Shown here piece after piece: positions 36,939 through 46,732 of a stretch of 55,009 bases of DNA (the stretch's first letter is position 1; every line of letters begins with the position of its first letter). Origin of the DNA: Bacillus renqingensis (lineage in GTDB: Bacteria > Bacillota > Bacilli > Bacillales > Cytobacillaceae). The position numbers and the translations under genes were made by a program. A model generated the notes under the pieces. The model searched no databases. It saw nothing but the letters and a program-made list of their open reading frames with translations, and was not told the origin of the DNA. The stretch covers positions 1-55,009 of the forward strand of contig NZ_JADDIU010000007.1 in the NCBI RefSeq assembly GCF_016464375.1, given 5' to 3'.

Positions 36939-36970
36939 AGCTGCCCCAAAAAAGGAGGGCAGCTTTTTTT
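36939..36970 (+). terminator. Terminator downstream of pepF
   Basis: AAGCTGCCC ... GGGCAGCTT stem and a T run, about 290 bp past the pepF stop with the repeat in between. The 160 bp between the repeat and this hairpin hold no supported gene. Confidence 0.8.
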
Positions 36971-37098
36971 ATATAGAATTTGTACATATTAAGAATATGT
37001 TTATATGATTATTTAGTGATTTCAAGGCAATTCATTTGTGATATCAAATAGGCATTGCTACAATAAACATACAATGAAACGAAAAAGGAGTTGTCAAC

Positions 37099-37512
37099 AT
37101 GATCAAGGATCATCTGACACCATTCGAGGTCATTGGTGAAAATACTCTACATCGTCTTGTAGACACTTTTTATGGCCTCGTTGCACAACATCCTGATCTT
37201 GCTCCGATATTCCCGAAGGATTTTACCGAAATTGCTCGAAAGCAAAAGCAATTTTTGACACAATATTTAGGCGGTCCACCTGCTTACACAGAAGAACATG
37301 GCCATCCGATGATGCGGGCGCGCCATTTGCCCCATCCTGTTACACCAACCCGGGCGAAGGCATGGCTATCCTGTATGTCTCAAGCGATGGATACAGTTGG
37401 CTTAACCGGACCGCTTCGGGATGAATTTTATTCGCGCCTATATTTAACTGCTCAACATATGATTAATACCCCTGATTCGGGTGAAGAAAATGATGGTGAC
37501 ATTCGTGAGTAA
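37099..37512 (+). CDS. yjbI: Truncated hemoglobin YjbI (group II)
   Basis: 137 residues, a two-over-two globin. Proximal histidine H76 lies in MRARHLPHP and W89 is the group II G8 tryptophan. Such globins bind oxygen or NO and may scavenge NO or feed oxygen to partners. AAAAGGAG precedes the ATG. It overlaps the next gene spxH by about 22 bp. The order differs slightly from B. subtilis, where yjbH precedes yjbI. Confidence 0.9.
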   Translation: MIKDHLTPFEVIGENTLHRLVDTFYGLVAQHPDLAPIFPKDFTEIARKQKQFLTQYLGGPPAYTEEHGHPMMRARHLPHPVTPTRAKAWLSCMSQAMDTVGLTGPLRDEFYSRLYLTAQHMINTPDSGEENDGDIRE

Positions 37513-38374
37513 TTCTTGGTATCCTGGCTCGAAGAAAAATTATTATTGCCATGATAAAAAGCCAATCGAAATATACATGTTTATTGATCCACTTTCTCCA
37601 GAGTGCTGGGCGCTTGAACCGATTCTAAAAAAACTGCGGATTGAATACGGAAGTTACTTTTCCATTAAGTATGTGTTAAGTGGAAGATTGGCAAATTTAA
37701 ATGTAAGCAGCAAAAAAAATTATGAATGTATAGCTAAAGTTTGGGAAAAGACGGCGAGCAGGTCCGGAATGTCCTGTGATGGCAGTCTGTGGCTCGAAAA
37801 TCCCGTCGATGCTCCCTATAATGTTTCGCTAGCTCTTAAAGCGGCCGAACTTCAAGGGAGACGTGCCGGGATTCGTTTCTTACGTAGGATGCAAGAGGTG
37901 TTATTTTTAGAAAAACAAAATATTTCTGATGTAGCAGTACTGAAGGAATGTGCGAGAAGCTCCGGACTGGATGTGGAAGAGTTCATAAATGATATGCACT
38001 CCGAAAGTGCAGCTAAGGCGTTCCAATGTGATTTACAAATAACCACTGAAATGGACGTTACGGAAATACCGACACTTGTGTTTTTTAATGAAAATGTCGA
38101 GGATGAAGGGATTAAGATTACTGGCATTTACCCTTATGAAGTATACGTTCAAATTCTAGAAGAAATGCTATCCGTCAGGCCAGATAAATCTTCCCCGCCC
38201 CCATTAGAAACGTTTTTAAAAATTTTTAAATTTGTTGCGTCAAAGGAGATTGCTGTTGTGTATAATCTGCCGATTGCACAAATTGAAAAAGAAATGAAAA
38301 AACTGCTTCTTAAACAAGTGGTGGAACAAATTCCCGCTAAGTACGGTACATTTTGGCGATATATTGATGAATAA
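37490..38374 (+). CDS. spxH: Spx adaptor SpxH/YjbH, DsbA-like
   Basis: 294 residues. It has a DsbA/thioredoxin-like fold and acts as the adaptor that delivers Spx to ClpXP. In the active-site position the sequence is DPLSPECW: the first cysteine of the usual CxxC is Ser36 and only Cys39 remains. The second half ([14 protein letters not shown] ... KEMKKLLL) is the C-terminal adaptor region. The start is within the end of yjbI, ATG 37490 with GGTG just upstream; ATG 37493 is an alternative. A pair of terminators follow. Confidence 0.88.
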   Translation: MMVTFVSNSWYPGSKKNYYCHDKKPIEIYMFIDPLSPECWALEPILKKLRIEYGSYFSIKYVLSGRLANLNVSSKKNYECIAKVWEKTASRSGMSCDGSLWLENPVDAPYNVSLALKAAELQGRRAGIRFLRRMQEVLFLEKQNISDVAVLKECARSSGLDVEEFINDMHSESAAKAFQCDLQITTEMDVTEIPTLVFFNENVEDEGIKITGIYPYEVYVQILEEMLSVRPDKSSPPPLETFLKIFKFVASKEIAVVYNLPIAQIEKEMKKLLLKQVVEQIPAKYGTFWRYIDE

Positions 38375-38376
38375 GG

Positions 38377-38404
38377 AATGCCGGTTATGCAACCGGCATT
38401 TTTT
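38377..38404 (+). terminator. spxH terminator 1
   Basis: AATGCCGGTT-atgc-AACCGGCATT with a T run. Confidence 0.92.
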
Positions 38405-38449
38405 CTTATGGTATTGGATAAGCCAAATGGAACCTATTGAACTGCAAAA

Positions 38450-38488
38450 AAATACCTTGCAGCTGATATGCTGCAAGGTATTTTTTTA
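38450..38488 (+). terminator. Second terminator after spxH
   Basis: AAATACCTTGCAG/CTGCAAGGTATTT stem and a T run, 46 bp after the first terminator. No gene lies between. Confidence 0.9.
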
Positions 38489-38551
38489 TAAATACGAACA
38501 AAGGGGATGGGAGAAATTTTTCACGGTCAAACAAAGGGGTATATGTTTGTT

Positions 38552-38567
38552 GGTGATCAACTTCACA
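38552..38567. promoter_or_regulatory. Fnr-like palindrome, distal
   Basis: GGTGA-N6-TCACA has the same 9 of 10 match as the box before ric. It lies 56 bp before a second such site. Confidence 0.4.
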
Positions 38568-38607
38568 TTCATAATATACCATGGAGATAGAGCCGAAACA
38601 ATAAGTT

Positions 38608-38623
38608 TGTGCTTTATTTCACA
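38608..38623. promoter_or_regulatory. Fnr-like palindrome, proximal
   Basis: TGTGC-N6-TCACA, 9 of 10. A possible -10 TATAGT lies at 38667-38672, placing the site near -63 from the start, the class I activator distance. Confidence 0.4.
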
Positions 38624-38715
38624 TAATTGTCAAAAAGTCATAAATTCATCAAATGGACAATAGACATATAGTAGTTTAAATCGTAGAATCAAAGTTTAAA
38701 GGTGGCATAGTAGCC

Positions 38716-38889
38716 TTGAAGAATTTACCTTATATCATGATGTTCCTCTTTTTTGTCATTGCCTTTATTCTTCACATCCTTGCCCTTATGAAAACTTTCT
38801 CATTATTAATTAGCATACCGCTTTTATTCTTTTCCATTTTCATCTTGCTGATGTACTTCAATAATCGGAAAAGGTTTAAGGGATTTTAA
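38716..38889 (+). CDS. 57-residue two-helix membrane protein
   Basis: Begins TTG with AAGGTGG ten bases upstream; the product has two hydrophobic helices (about 6-24 and 29-47) and a basic C-terminus NNRKRFKGF. It is free of terminators at its 5' side and preceded by two Fnr-like palindromes. I do not recognise the family. A real small gene is likely from the site, length and hydrophobic pattern, but not proven. Confidence 0.5.
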   Translation: MKNLPYIMMFLFFVIAFILHILALMKTFSLLISIPLLFFSIFILLMYFNNRKRFKGF

Positions 38890-38917
38890 ACAACATCACA
38901 GCTCATTTGCCGTATAT

Positions 38918-39111
38918 CATTCGGTTCTGAGAAATGTCCAGCTCCACAAGGAAGGCTTCGGCAGCATCAGCATCGTACGAAGGAAAAGTGATAGCTTTTT
39001 TGAGGAGCCCCTCTATGGTCTACAGATACTCCTGAATGGAAGGCAAAGAGCCCTTCTATTCAGGAGCGTCTTATGCTGGCCTTTAAGCTGACCAAGCCGC
39101 TTACGCTTTTC
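38918..39111 (-). repeat. Dispersed modular repeat, copy E
   Basis: On the minus strand GAGAAAAGCGTAAGCGGC starts at the yjbK TGA stop. It shares the hairpin module with copy A (CTCCTGAATAG ... CATTCAGGAG), then AAAAAAGCTATCACTTTTCC and GGAGCTGGACATTTCTCAG. Confidence 0.85.
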
Positions 39112-39687
39112 TCATGTTTGCGCTGCTTGAAAAAAGCGGCGAATTTTGTTTTCGGTTTTGCGCTCTGGAATTCCATAGTACTGAAGGAGCTTAAGAAAAG
39201 CTTCCTTTCCCTTCTGAACGTCTTCAACCTCCAATTCAAGCTCATAATCCTCTTTATTTAAATAGATGCTATGGTCCAAGACAAGCAGCCCTAATTCATA
39301 TTCCAGTTCCACACGATTTGTAATAAGTGTGCCAAAGTATTGAATGGTTGAAAAAGGAATCCCGTTGTTCTCAAGCAATGTTTTGATTTTTCCTGAAGGC
39401 AAATTGCCAAAATGAATTGCCTCGGATGCTTCCTCTTCGCTTAATGACTGATTGGTTTCAAGCAGACCAACGGCAGCCGGCTGCTTTAACGTCATTTCAA
39501 ACTGTGCCTTTTTCTTGCGAATCCGTAACGCCGAGCCGATGCTTTTTAACGCAAACTCCGGAGTATCAAAGTAGTGATTTTCCTGTTTAAAAATCTGCCT
39601 TTTATCAATTCGAAATTCGTGCAACAGCTTTTCATATTCTTGTTTTGTTAACATATTTTTAAATTCAATTTCGAGATTTTGTGACAT
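39112..39687 (-). CDS. yjbK: CYTH-domain phosphohydrolase YjbK
   Basis: 191 residues. The ExExK signature EIEFK (E6, E8, K10) and further paired acidic strands (ELELEVED) define the triphosphate tunnel fold. Such enzymes act on inorganic triphosphate or thiamine triphosphate; the substrate here is not known. AAGGAA precedes the ATG. Divergent from yjbL, as in B. subtilis. Its stop abuts copy E of the repeat. Confidence 0.9.
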   Translation of the reverse strand: MSQNLEIEFKNMLTKQEYEKLLHEFRIDKRQIFKQENHYFDTPEFALKSIGSALRIRKKKAQFEMTLKQPAAVGLLETNQSLSEEEASEAIHFGNLPSGKIKTLLENNGIPFSTIQYFGTLITNRVELEYELGLLVLDHSIYLNKEDYELELEVEDVQKGKEAFLKLLQYYGIPERKTENKIRRFFQAAQT

Positions 39688-39795
39688 TATCTGTCATTCC
39701 TTTCACTAAAAGTTTGCCCTTCGCATAACTGCATTTCTTGGGTGAATTGGCTCGATTATGCTAAAATAAGGATGTTGAAAAATGGGGGGAAGATG

Positions 39796-40155
39796 ATGAA
39801 GCAAAGAATAACGATCACACATGCAAGTATAACCGAAACAATGCTACGATTAGAAGTGTCTGAATCTCTTACTGGTTTGAAACCCGCTGGACAAATCCTC
39901 GTGGATTCTGACCAATATTCCTTCATATACTTAATGGAGGAGCAAGAGGATTATACATATATTGTTCTGCCAGAACCGGTTTGGCCTTTTGTAAAGGATG
40001 CTCAAGATCGGCTATTACCTGTACAGCTGATCGGACCGGATCAAGAAATAGAATTAATCCATTTTCATGATGAATTATCCTTCATCATTAGCAATATTAA
40101 AGGCAATAGCAATTATGGAAATGAAATGGTTGCAAAGGTAGAGGCAATTTTTTAA
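39796..40155 (+). CDS. yjbL: UPF0738 protein YjbL
   Basis: 119 residues with a beta-rich pattern and no membrane segment. I recognise the order and pattern of YjbL/UPF0738, of unknown function. GGGGGGA lies just upstream of two adjacent ATG codons (39793, 39796); I use the second. It precedes yjbM in the same direction. Confidence 0.83.
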   Translation: MKQRITITHASITETMLRLEVSESLTGLKPAGQILVDSDQYSFIYLMEEQEDYTYIVLPEPVWPFVKDAQDRLLPVQLIGPDQEIELIHFHDELSFIISNIKGNSNYGNEMVAKVEAIF

Positions 40156-40204
40156 GTTAAGGGCGCCTTGCGTTTTTCTTAACAAAAATATTGAGGTGGA
40201 TTCA

Positions 40205-40843
40205 ATGAAGTATTGGGACCTATTTTTAGCCCCCTATAAACAAGCGGTAGATGAACTTAAAGTAAAATTAAAAGGTATGAGAGGGCAATTTGATCTTGAC
40301 TCGGTCCATTCACCAATTGAATTTGTGACCGGTAGAGTCAAACCAATCGTCAGTATTCTTGATAAGGCAAATCAAAAGGGAATTCCACTTGATAAATTGG
40401 AAGAGGAAATGCAGGATATTGCCGGACTCAGAATGATGTGTCAATTTGTTGAGGATATCCATCGCGTTGTCGAATTATTAAGAAACCGCAATGATTTCGA
40501 AATCGTTGAAGAAAGAGACTATATTTCTCATAAGAAAACGAGCGGTTATCGCTCCTATCATGTTGTAATCCGGTATCCTGTCCAAACCATTCATGGGGAA
40601 AAGAAAATTCTTGCTGAAATTCAAATCAGGACACTGGCGATGAATTTCTGGGCGACCATTGAGCATACCCTTAACTACAAGTATAAAGGGGCTTTTCCTA
40701 CCGATATTCAAATGCGGCTCAAACGGGCGGCAGAGGCTGCCTTTCGCCTTGATGAAGAAATGTCGTTAATTCGCGGTGAAATCAAAGAGGCCCAGGCCTT
40801 TTTTACAAGAAAAAAAGAATTGAAGCAGCAAGAGAAAAGTTAA
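40205..40843 (+). CDS. yjbM: Small alarmone synthetase YjbM (SasB/RelQ)
   Basis: 212 residues, essentially B. subtilis YjbM length. The RelA/SpoT synthetase fold is seen in [34 protein letters not shown] and [17 protein letters not shown]. It makes (p)ppGpp without a hydrolase domain. ATG 40205 has GAGGTGG upstream; GTG 40196 is less likely. It runs with nadK (24 bp gap) and yjbO as an operon. Confidence 0.95.
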   Translation: MKYWDLFLAPYKQAVDELKVKLKGMRGQFDLDSVHSPIEFVTGRVKPIVSILDKANQKGIPLDKLEEEMQDIAGLRMMCQFVEDIHRVVELLRNRNDFEIVEERDYISHKKTSGYRSYHVVIRYPVQTIHGEKKILAEIQIRTLAMNFWATIEHTLNYKYKGAFPTDIQMRLKRAAEAAFRLDEEMSLIRGEIKEAQAFFTRKKELKQQEKS

Positions 40844-40866
40844 TTCCATTTAAGGAGTATATAATA

Positions 40867-41661
40867 ATGAAATTTGCGATTACGTCAAAAGGGGATCAAA
40901 AATCGAATACTTTGATGCACAAAATTAGGACGTATTTACTCGACTTTAATCTGACGTACGATGAGGACCAGCCGGATATCGTTATTTCGATTGGCGGTGA
41001 CGGGACGCTGTTATACGCCTTTCACCGTTACAGCAGGCGTTTAACTAAAACCGCTTTCGTCGGGATTCATACAGGTCACCTGGGCTTTTATGCTGATTGG
41101 ATTCCCAACGAAATCGAGAAGCTTGTTATTGCGATTGCCAAGACCCCTTTTCAAGTGGTAGAGTATCCACTGCTCGAGGTAATTATTCGCTACTCTCATG
41201 CCGGGAGAGAGTCTAGATATCTAGCCTTAAATGAATCGACCGTGAAAAGTCTGGAAGGTACCCTTGTCATTGATGTGGAAATCCGCGGAGAGCATTTCGA
41301 ACGCTTTCGCGGTGATGGCCTATGCGTGTCCACTCCTTCCGGCAGTACTGCTTATAATAAGGCACTCGGCGGTGCGATTATTCACCCGTCCATTTCCGCG
41401 ATTCAGGTTGCGGAAATGGCCTCAATTAATAATAAAGTGTTCAGAACAATAGGCTCACCGCTCATTCTTCCGGCCCACCATACATGCCTGCTGAAACCGG
41501 TCAATCGCCCTGATTTTGAGGTGACCATTGATCATCTGACGCTGCTGCATAAAGACGTGAAATCAATCCAATTTAGAGTTCCGGAGGAAAAGATTCGTTT
41601 TGCTCGTTTCCGGCCATTTCCATTCTGGAAGAGAGTTCATGATTCCTTTATCTCTGATTAA
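40867..41661 (+). CDS. nadK: NAD kinase
   Basis: 264 residues. The GGDGT motif (43-47) is the nucleotide-binding hallmark; ALNESTVK and [16 protein letters not shown] are further family motifs. It makes NADP from NAD. AAGGAG lies upstream of the ATG. It belongs to the yjbM-nadK-yjbO unit and corresponds to ppnKA/nadF of B. subtilis. Confidence 0.96.
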   Translation: MKFAITSKGDQKSNTLMHKIRTYLLDFNLTYDEDQPDIVISIGGDGTLLYAFHRYSRRLTKTAFVGIHTGHLGFYADWIPNEIEKLVIAIAKTPFQVVEYPLLEVIIRYSHAGRESRYLALNESTVKSLEGTLVIDVEIRGEHFERFRGDGLCVSTPSGSTAYNKALGGAIIHPSISAIQVAEMASINNKVFRTIGSPLILPAHHTCLLKPVNRPDFEVTIDHLTLLHKDVKSIQFRVPEEKIRFARFRPFPFWKRVHDSFISD

Positions 41662-41682
41662 GCAGCGGCAGGAGGTAACCAA

Positions 41683-42582
41683 ATGACATCACGATTTCAA
41701 CTAAAGTGGATAATTGATGATAGCCATGCCGGACTGCTGATTAAGGATTTTTTAAAAAATAAAGAAATTTCACGCACGGCATTGACGGATATTAAATTTA
41801 AGGGCGGTAGTATCCTTGTGAATGGAGAAACAGTAAACGTGAGATACAAGCTCTGCTTGGGCGACGTATTAAGGATCATCTTTCCACCTGAAAAGCCGAG
41901 TGAAGGTGTTAACGGAGAGGAGCTTCCCTTAACGATTTTGTTTGAGGACGAATTTTTGCTCGTCGTCAATAAGCCTGCAGATATGAACACGATTCCTTCC
42001 CGGGAACACCCTTTTGGCAGCTTAGCAAATGCTCTCGTTGGTTATTATGAAAAATCAGGCTTACATGCAGCACCCCATATCGTCACAAGACTTGACCGAA
42101 ATACATCGGGAATTGTTTTGGTGGCGAAACATCGCCATGTCCACCATTTATTTAGTTTGATGCAGCGAAAAGGACAGGTGAAACGGACGTACGAGGCGTT
42201 TGCCAGCGGTTTGATTCTAGACGACAGCGGGACGATTACCGCACCAATTGGTCGAAAAGAGGAGAGTATAATTGAACGAGAGGTACGTGAGGATGGTCAA
42301 TACGCTTGTACCCATTTTCGGGTATTGGAGAGGTATCGTTCGTTTACCCGTTTAGAACTTGAGCTTGAGACTGGTCGCACCCATCAGATTAGGGTCCATA
42401 TGGCCTATCTCGGACACCCGCTAATTGGCGATGATTTGTACGGCGGCCCTTTTTATATGAAGCTCAAGAGGCAGGCGCTTCATTGTAAAAAAATCAAATT
42501 TACCCACCCGTTTTCGTATGCGGAAATGACCTTTACAGCACCGCTTCCTTCTGATATGAACGGGATATTGGAGGCTGACTAG
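41683..42582 (+). CDS. yjbO: RluA-family pseudouridine synthase YjbO
   Basis: 299 residues. An N-terminal S4-like region precedes the RluA catalytic domain with RLDRNTSGIVLVAKH, where the aspartate is catalytic, and GRTHQIRVH. The rRNA or tRNA target is unknown. AGGAGG is 8 bases before the ATG. The stop codon lies in the stem of the terminator at 42571. Confidence 0.92.
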   Translation: MTSRFQLKWIIDDSHAGLLIKDFLKNKEISRTALTDIKFKGGSILVNGETVNVRYKLCLGDVLRIIFPPEKPSEGVNGEELPLTILFEDEFLLVVNKPADMNTIPSREHPFGSLANALVGYYEKSGLHAAPHIVTRLDRNTSGIVLVAKHRHVHHLFSLMQRKGQVKRTYEAFASGLILDDSGTITAPIGRKEESIIEREVREDGQYACTHFRVLERYRSFTRLELELETGRTHQIRVHMAYLGHPLIGDDLYGGPFYMKLKRQALHCKKIKFTHPFSYAEMTFTAPLPSDMNGILEAD

Positions 42583-42604
42583 AATTCTGTAGTCGGCCTC
42601 TTGT
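42571..42604 (+). terminator. yjbO terminator
   Basis: GAGGC-GACTA pairs with TAGTC-GCCTC; it overlaps the stop codon of yjbO. The T tail is weak. Confidence 0.6.
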
Positions 42605-42622
42605 ATATTTCTTGACATTGGT

Positions 42623-42807
42623 CATTTTTCTGGTCACGCGCGTACTTTGAACCGCTCAAAGAGCGCGTGGTCGACATTTTTCCGGTCACACGCGCACTTA
42701 GGCCCGTTCAAAGAGCGCGTCATCGTCATTTTCCGGAGCACACGCGTACTTTGAACCGCTCAAAGAGCGCGTGGTCGACATTTTTCCGGTCACGCGCGCA
42801 CTTTGGG
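42623..42807. repeat. 3.6-copy tandem array, 52-bp period
   Basis: Units start at 42623, 42675, 42727 and 42779, exactly 52 bp apart. Each has ACGCGCGTACTTTGA ... TCAAAGAGCGCGT, which forms a hairpin, and a CATTTTTCCGGTCAC linker. Units vary at several bases. It lies between convergent yjbO and prpE. The rest of the gap (to 43039) shows nothing else I can support. Confidence 0.9.
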
Positions 42808-43039
42808 ACTACTACTTTCATATGCTCTATTTATCCTCTTTAATTAGCTAGAAAAGCGATAGATCAAATATTCAATTAGGTCTAATATTTATCGATTTGA
42901 AATATCTGCCCTTTTAAAAATTGGATACGATACAATAAATTATCTTCACAACGGAATACAGTTGGATCCTGTCTAAATCCAATAGTAAAGGAAAACCATT
43001 TCTGATGAGAATATTTTGATCAAACTCTAGGTAGATCGT

Positions 43040-43816
43040 TTACTGATAATTATAACTACATTTATTTGGTGGTAGTGAATCAAATTGTTTAAACTTTTCC
43101 TCGAAATATGGCATAGTAGAAGGAACAGAAACAAGCATCATTTCTGGGTACCGTAATGCCGTTAGCTTGCCGCCGAATACGGCACCGGTGTCGATGTTAT
43201 ACGTATTGTTGATGATTCGCGGTTCTTTCACCGGGGTATGGCCGTACACAATGAAGAAGTCTCCGTGATAGCTTTTAGCCCAATCCCTTCTCACGGGTGA
43301 ACCATCGGGATGCTTTTCTCCGGTAATGTCTCCGTAAAGGACAAACTCCTTGACCTTTGCATGATTCTTTCCGATATACTCCTGTTTAATTCCTGCATGG
43401 GCGATGACCAGCTTTTGATTGTCTAAAACTAAATAAAGCGGGGCTTTTTCATATAATTGGATAAACTTTTTTCGAATGGATTGTTGGTCCTTTTTAGATA
43501 GTGATTCATATTCTGCAACCGTTGTTTCAAGCCCATGGGTCACCTGTACTTTGTTGCCGAGAAAGAAGCGGTACAGCTTATTGCAATGATTTCCCGGTGT
43601 GTAAACGGCTTGTTTCTTTACCATGACAAGCTGCCACACGACATCGATCACCTTGAGAGATTCCGGCCCGCGGTCTGTTAAATCGCCTACAAAACCGAGA
43701 ATCCGTTTGTCTGAATGGAGAGGGATCCCGCTCGTCCAATCATAACCAAGACGATAGGTAAGTTCCTTAAATTCATGAAAACATCCGTGGATATCCCCAA
43801 TGATATCAATTTTCAT
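43040..43816 (-). CDS. prpE: Bis(5'-nucleosyl)-tetraphosphatase PrpE
   Basis: 258 residues, PPP-family phosphoesterase with metal motifs [13 protein letters not shown] and GNHCNK. It hydrolyses Ap4A and dephosphorylates proteins; in B. subtilis it influences spore germination. AAGGTGG lies 8 bases before ATG 43816; GTG 43828 is an alternative upstream. The order yjbO-prpE-yjbQ is as in B. subtilis. Confidence 0.93.
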   Translation of the reverse strand: MKIDIIGDIHGCFHEFKELTYRLGYDWTSGIPLHSDKRILGFVGDLTDRGPESLKVIDVVWQLVMVKKQAVYTPGNHCNKLYRFFLGNKVQVTHGLETTVAEYESLSKKDQQSIRKKFIQLYEKAPLYLVLDNQKLVIAHAGIKQEYIGKNHAKVKEFVLYGDITGEKHPDGSPVRRDWAKSYHGDFFIVYGHTPVKEPRIINNTYNIDTGAVFGGKLTALRYPEMMLVSVPSTMPYFEEKFKQFDSLPPNKCSYNYQ

Positions 43817-43883
43817 AACATAAACCACCTTATTCTTATAAACTAAACCTTGCCTGCAAGGATTTTTAGGAGGAGGCGAAAAA

Positions 43884-45755
43884 ATGGATCAACATGTTTC
43901 CGTCATTTCATTGCTTATTGTTGTCACAATGGCATTTTTAACACCAATTATTTTGCATCGCCTGAAATTACATTTTATTCCTGTCGTTGTTGCTGAAATT
44001 ATAATGGGTCTTATTATTGGAAAAAGCGGCCTTGATATCGTTCATGAGGATATGTGGCTGTCCACCTTGTCGACGCTTGGCTTTATTTTCCTCATGTTCT
44101 TAAGCGGTCTTGAGATTGACTTTACGGCATTCGCAGGAGGAAAGAAACGAGAAGTCCTGCCAAATGGAAAAAAGGAACCGAATTCGTTTGCCGTTTCTTC
44201 CATTATTTTTGCCGGAATCTTTGTTTTGTCACTTGGCTTATCTTACTTATTCGTGCTGGCCGGTTTTATTGACAATGCCTTTCTAATGACAGTGATTATC
44301 TCAACCATTTCATTAGGAGTGGTCGTACCAACATTAAAAGAAGCACACTTGATGAAGACCGTGATTGGACAAACTATCCTCTTAGTCGCCGTTATTGCCG
44401 ATTTAGTGACGATGATCTTATTAGCCATCTTCGTCTCATTAAATGAGCCGCAGCATGAAAATACATGGCTGTTGTTAATTTTATTTGCGGCAGGTATTGT
44501 CCTATATTTTGTTGGAAAAAGATTTAAAAATCGTACTTTCATCGAGACATTATCGACCGGAACAGTTCAAATTGGTACGAGGGCTGTGTTTACCCTCATC
44601 ATTGTTCTAGTAGGATTATCGGAATCTGTTGGTGCAGAAAATATCCTAGGGGCCTTTTTGGCTGGGGTTCTTGTTTCATTATTATCACCAAACCAGGAGC
44701 TGGTGCACAAGCTTGACTCTTTTGGCTACGGATTCTTCATTCCAATCTTTTTTGTCATGGTAGGGGTCGAACTTGATATTTGGTCCTTACTGAGTGAAAA
44801 AAAGCTGCTGTTACTCATTCCGCTTTTACTAGTCGGTCTGTTGGTATCCAAGATCATTCCGGTGTATCTATTAAAGATTTGGTACGATTCGAAGACGGTC
44901 ATCTCATCGGCATTTTTACTTACATCGACATTATCACTTGTGATTGCCGCGGCAACGATTGGTGAGCGGATTGGGGTTATTAGCGAACATATGAAAGGGA
45001 CATTGATCTTGGTGGCCGTCCTCACCTCGATTCTGACCCCAATTGTGTTTAAAAAGCTATTCCCGAAAGAAGTTATTACAAATCGAAAAATTCCAGTTGC
45101 TTTCCTAGGCGCTAATCAGATTACGCTGCCAGTATCGAGAGAATTGAAATCCGGTGTATATGAGCCGATTCTGTATCACCCTAAAATGGAAAAAGCGGAA
45201 AAGCAAAATCCTAATTCCTTGTTTGAAATCGAAGAAATTCCTGACTATTCTTTAGACACGATTGCCAAAACGAAGGTTTACCAATCAGAGGTGGTCGTCA
45301 TTTCAACCGGTGATGAACAGTTGAATGCAAAGCTGGCCATTGCCGTTAAAGAAAAGGGAGTTCCGCGGGTGATTGTCAGAATTGAAAGCCCCGATTTGGA
45401 ACAAAGCTTGCGGGGTCATCAGGTCGAAGTATTTTCCTCATTCATGTCAACGAAGGCATTACTTCGGGCGCTGATTGAATCGCCGACCATTCTCAATATT
45501 CTAACGAACCAGGAGACAGGGCTCTATGAAATTATCATGAAGAATGAACAGTTCGAGGGGATGTCGTTACGGAGATTTCCGTTTACCGGGGACGTCATTA
45601 TTGTTCGCATCTTTCGCGGCAAGGATTCGATTGTTCCCCATGGGGATACCGAACTGCAGATGTATGATCGTTTAATTGTAACCGGTACGAAAGAGTATGT
45701 AGATGAATTGAAACGAGAGCTAGAATTTAATGAGGTAACGAAAAGCTTTTATTAA
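43884..45755 (+). CDS. yjbQ: CPA2-type K+/H+ antiporter YjbQ
   Basis: 623 residues. The first 390 or so form about 12 membrane helices of the Na+/H+ exchanger fold; after that a cytoplasmic TrkA-N/RCK_N-like part ([14 protein letters not shown]) and a TrkA-C part ([17 protein letters not shown]) follow. It should exchange K+ or Na+ for protons under nucleotide control. AGGAGG precedes the ATG. In B. subtilis a thiamine gene cluster follows; here fabI follows directly. Confidence 0.9.
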   Translation: MDQHVSVISLLIVVTMAFLTPIILHRLKLHFIPVVVAEIIMGLIIGKSGLDIVHEDMWLSTLSTLGFIFLMFLSGLEIDFTAFAGGKKREVLPNGKKEPNSFAVSSIIFAGIFVLSLGLSYLFVLAGFIDNAFLMTVIISTISLGVVVPTLKEAHLMKTVIGQTILLVAVIADLVTMILLAIFVSLNEPQHENTWLLLILFAAGIVLYFVGKRFKNRTFIETLSTGTVQIGTRAVFTLIIVLVGLSESVGAENILGAFLAGVLVSLLSPNQELVHKLDSFGYGFFIPIFFVMVGVELDIWSLLSEKKLLLLIPLLLVGLLVSKIIPVYLLKIWYDSKTVISSAFLLTSTLSLVIAAATIGERIGVISEHMKGTLILVAVLTSILTPIVFKKLFPKEVITNRKIPVAFLGANQITLPVSRELKSGVYEPILYHPKMEKAEKQNPNSLFEIEEIPDYSLDTIAKTKVYQSEVVVISTGDEQLNAKLAIAVKEKGVPRVIVRIESPDLEQSLRGHQVEVFSSFMSTKALLRALIESPTILNILTNQETGLYEIIMKNEQFEGMSLRRFPFTGDVIIVRIFRGKDSIVPHGDTELQMYDRLIVTGTKEYVDELKRELEFNEVTKSFY

Positions 45756-45793
45756 ATTATACGGTCTTTTCATTTTTTAAGAATTGGTGTACA

Positions 45794-45812
45794 CTTAGTA
45801 CCAAGTACTAGT
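45794..45812 (+). promoter_or_regulatory. FapR operator of fabI
   Basis: CTTAGTACCAAGTACTAGT is a palindromic FapR-type site 33 bp before the fabI ATG. A likely promoter is TTTTCA-N17-TACACT (45767-45795), so the site overlaps the -10 and start. Confidence 0.88.
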
Positions 45813-45844
45813 ATCAGTTGATAGAAATAGGAGGATTTTTCAAT

Positions 45845-46615
45845 ATGAATTTTTCATTAGCTGGAAAAACATTTGTCGTAATGGGAGTAGCCAATAAACG
45901 CAGTATTGCCTGGGGAATTGCCCGCTCACTGCACAATGCTGGTGCCCGTCTTGTTTTTACGTATGCAGGGGAAAGACTTGAGAACAGTGTTCGTGAGCTG
46001 GCAAATTCCTTGGAAGCAGAAGGAACGCTTGTCCTTCCATGTGATGTAACAAGTGATGAGAAGATAGCAACATGCTTTGCTGAAATTAAGGAAGCGGTAG
46101 GGACCATTCACGGTGTGGCCCATTGCATTGCCTTTGCAAAAACAGAAGAACTGAAAGGTGAATATATGAACACCACGAGAGACGGCTTCCTGCTTGCTCA
46201 TAATATCAGTTCCTACTCTTTAACCGCTGTTGCGAAAGAAGCCCGCAGGTTAATGACGGAAGGCGGCAGCATTGTCACATTAACATACCTTGGCGGGGAA
46301 CGAGCTATTAAAAATTATAATGTCATGGGTGTTGCCAAGGCATCACTTGATGCAAGTGTCCGCTATTTAGCAGCCGACCTTGGAAAAGACGGGATTCGCG
46401 TGAACTCGATTTCCGCCGGTCCGATTAGAACCTTATCTGCTAAAGTAATTGGTGAGTTTAATACCATTTTAAAAGATATTGAAGAAAATGCACCGCTTAG
46501 AAGGACAACCACACCTGAAGAAGTCGGCGACACCGCTGTTTTCCTTTTCAGTGACATGTCTCGCGGCATTACCGGTGAAAATATTCATGTTGATTCCGGA
46601 TATCATATTTTGTAA
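45845..46615 (+). CDS. fabI: Enoyl-ACP reductase FabI
   Basis: 256 residues, a short-chain dehydrogenase-type enoyl-ACP reductase that completes each fatty-acid elongation cycle with NAD(P)H. Y158 and K165 give the Y-x6-K motif (NYNVMGVAK), with Y148 in LTYLGG. AGGAGG lies upstream of ATG 45845. A FapR operator couples it to fabHF. Terminator at 46623. Confidence 0.96.
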   Translation: MNFSLAGKTFVVMGVANKRSIAWGIARSLHNAGARLVFTYAGERLENSVRELANSLEAEGTLVLPCDVTSDEKIATCFAEIKEAVGTIHGVAHCIAFAKTEELKGEYMNTTRDGFLLAHNISSYSLTAVAKEARRLMTEGGSIVTLTYLGGERAIKNYNVMGVAKASLDASVRYLAADLGKDGIRVNSISAGPIRTLSAKVIGEFNTILKDIEENAPLRRTTTPEEVGDTAVFLFSDMSRGITGENIHVDSGYHIL

Positions 46616-46622
46616 TAATTGG

Positions 46623-46649
46623 AAAGCCCGCAGTCAATGCGGGCTTTTT
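46623..46649 (+). terminator. fabI terminator
   Basis: AAAGCCCGC/GCGGGCTTT stem with a T run. Confidence 0.9.
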
Positions 46650-46672
46650 AAATTCCTCCGCAAATTCCGTTA

Positions 46673-46699
46673 ACGCGTATAGGCATTTCGCATACATTA
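46673..46699 (+). promoter_or_regulatory. Sigma-K promoter of cotO
   Basis: AC-N16-CATACATTA is an exact match to the sigma-K pattern AC-N16-CATANNNTA, about 34 bp before the cotO ATG. Confidence 0.85.
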
Positions 46700-46732
46700 A
46701 AGTGTAAGAAGACGTAATCGGAGGTGAGTTTG

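Noticed and set aside
36704..36949. Minus-strand gene downstream of pepF
   Set aside because: Much of it lies in dispersed repeat copy C and a terminator, it lacks a ribosome binding site and resembles no family I know.
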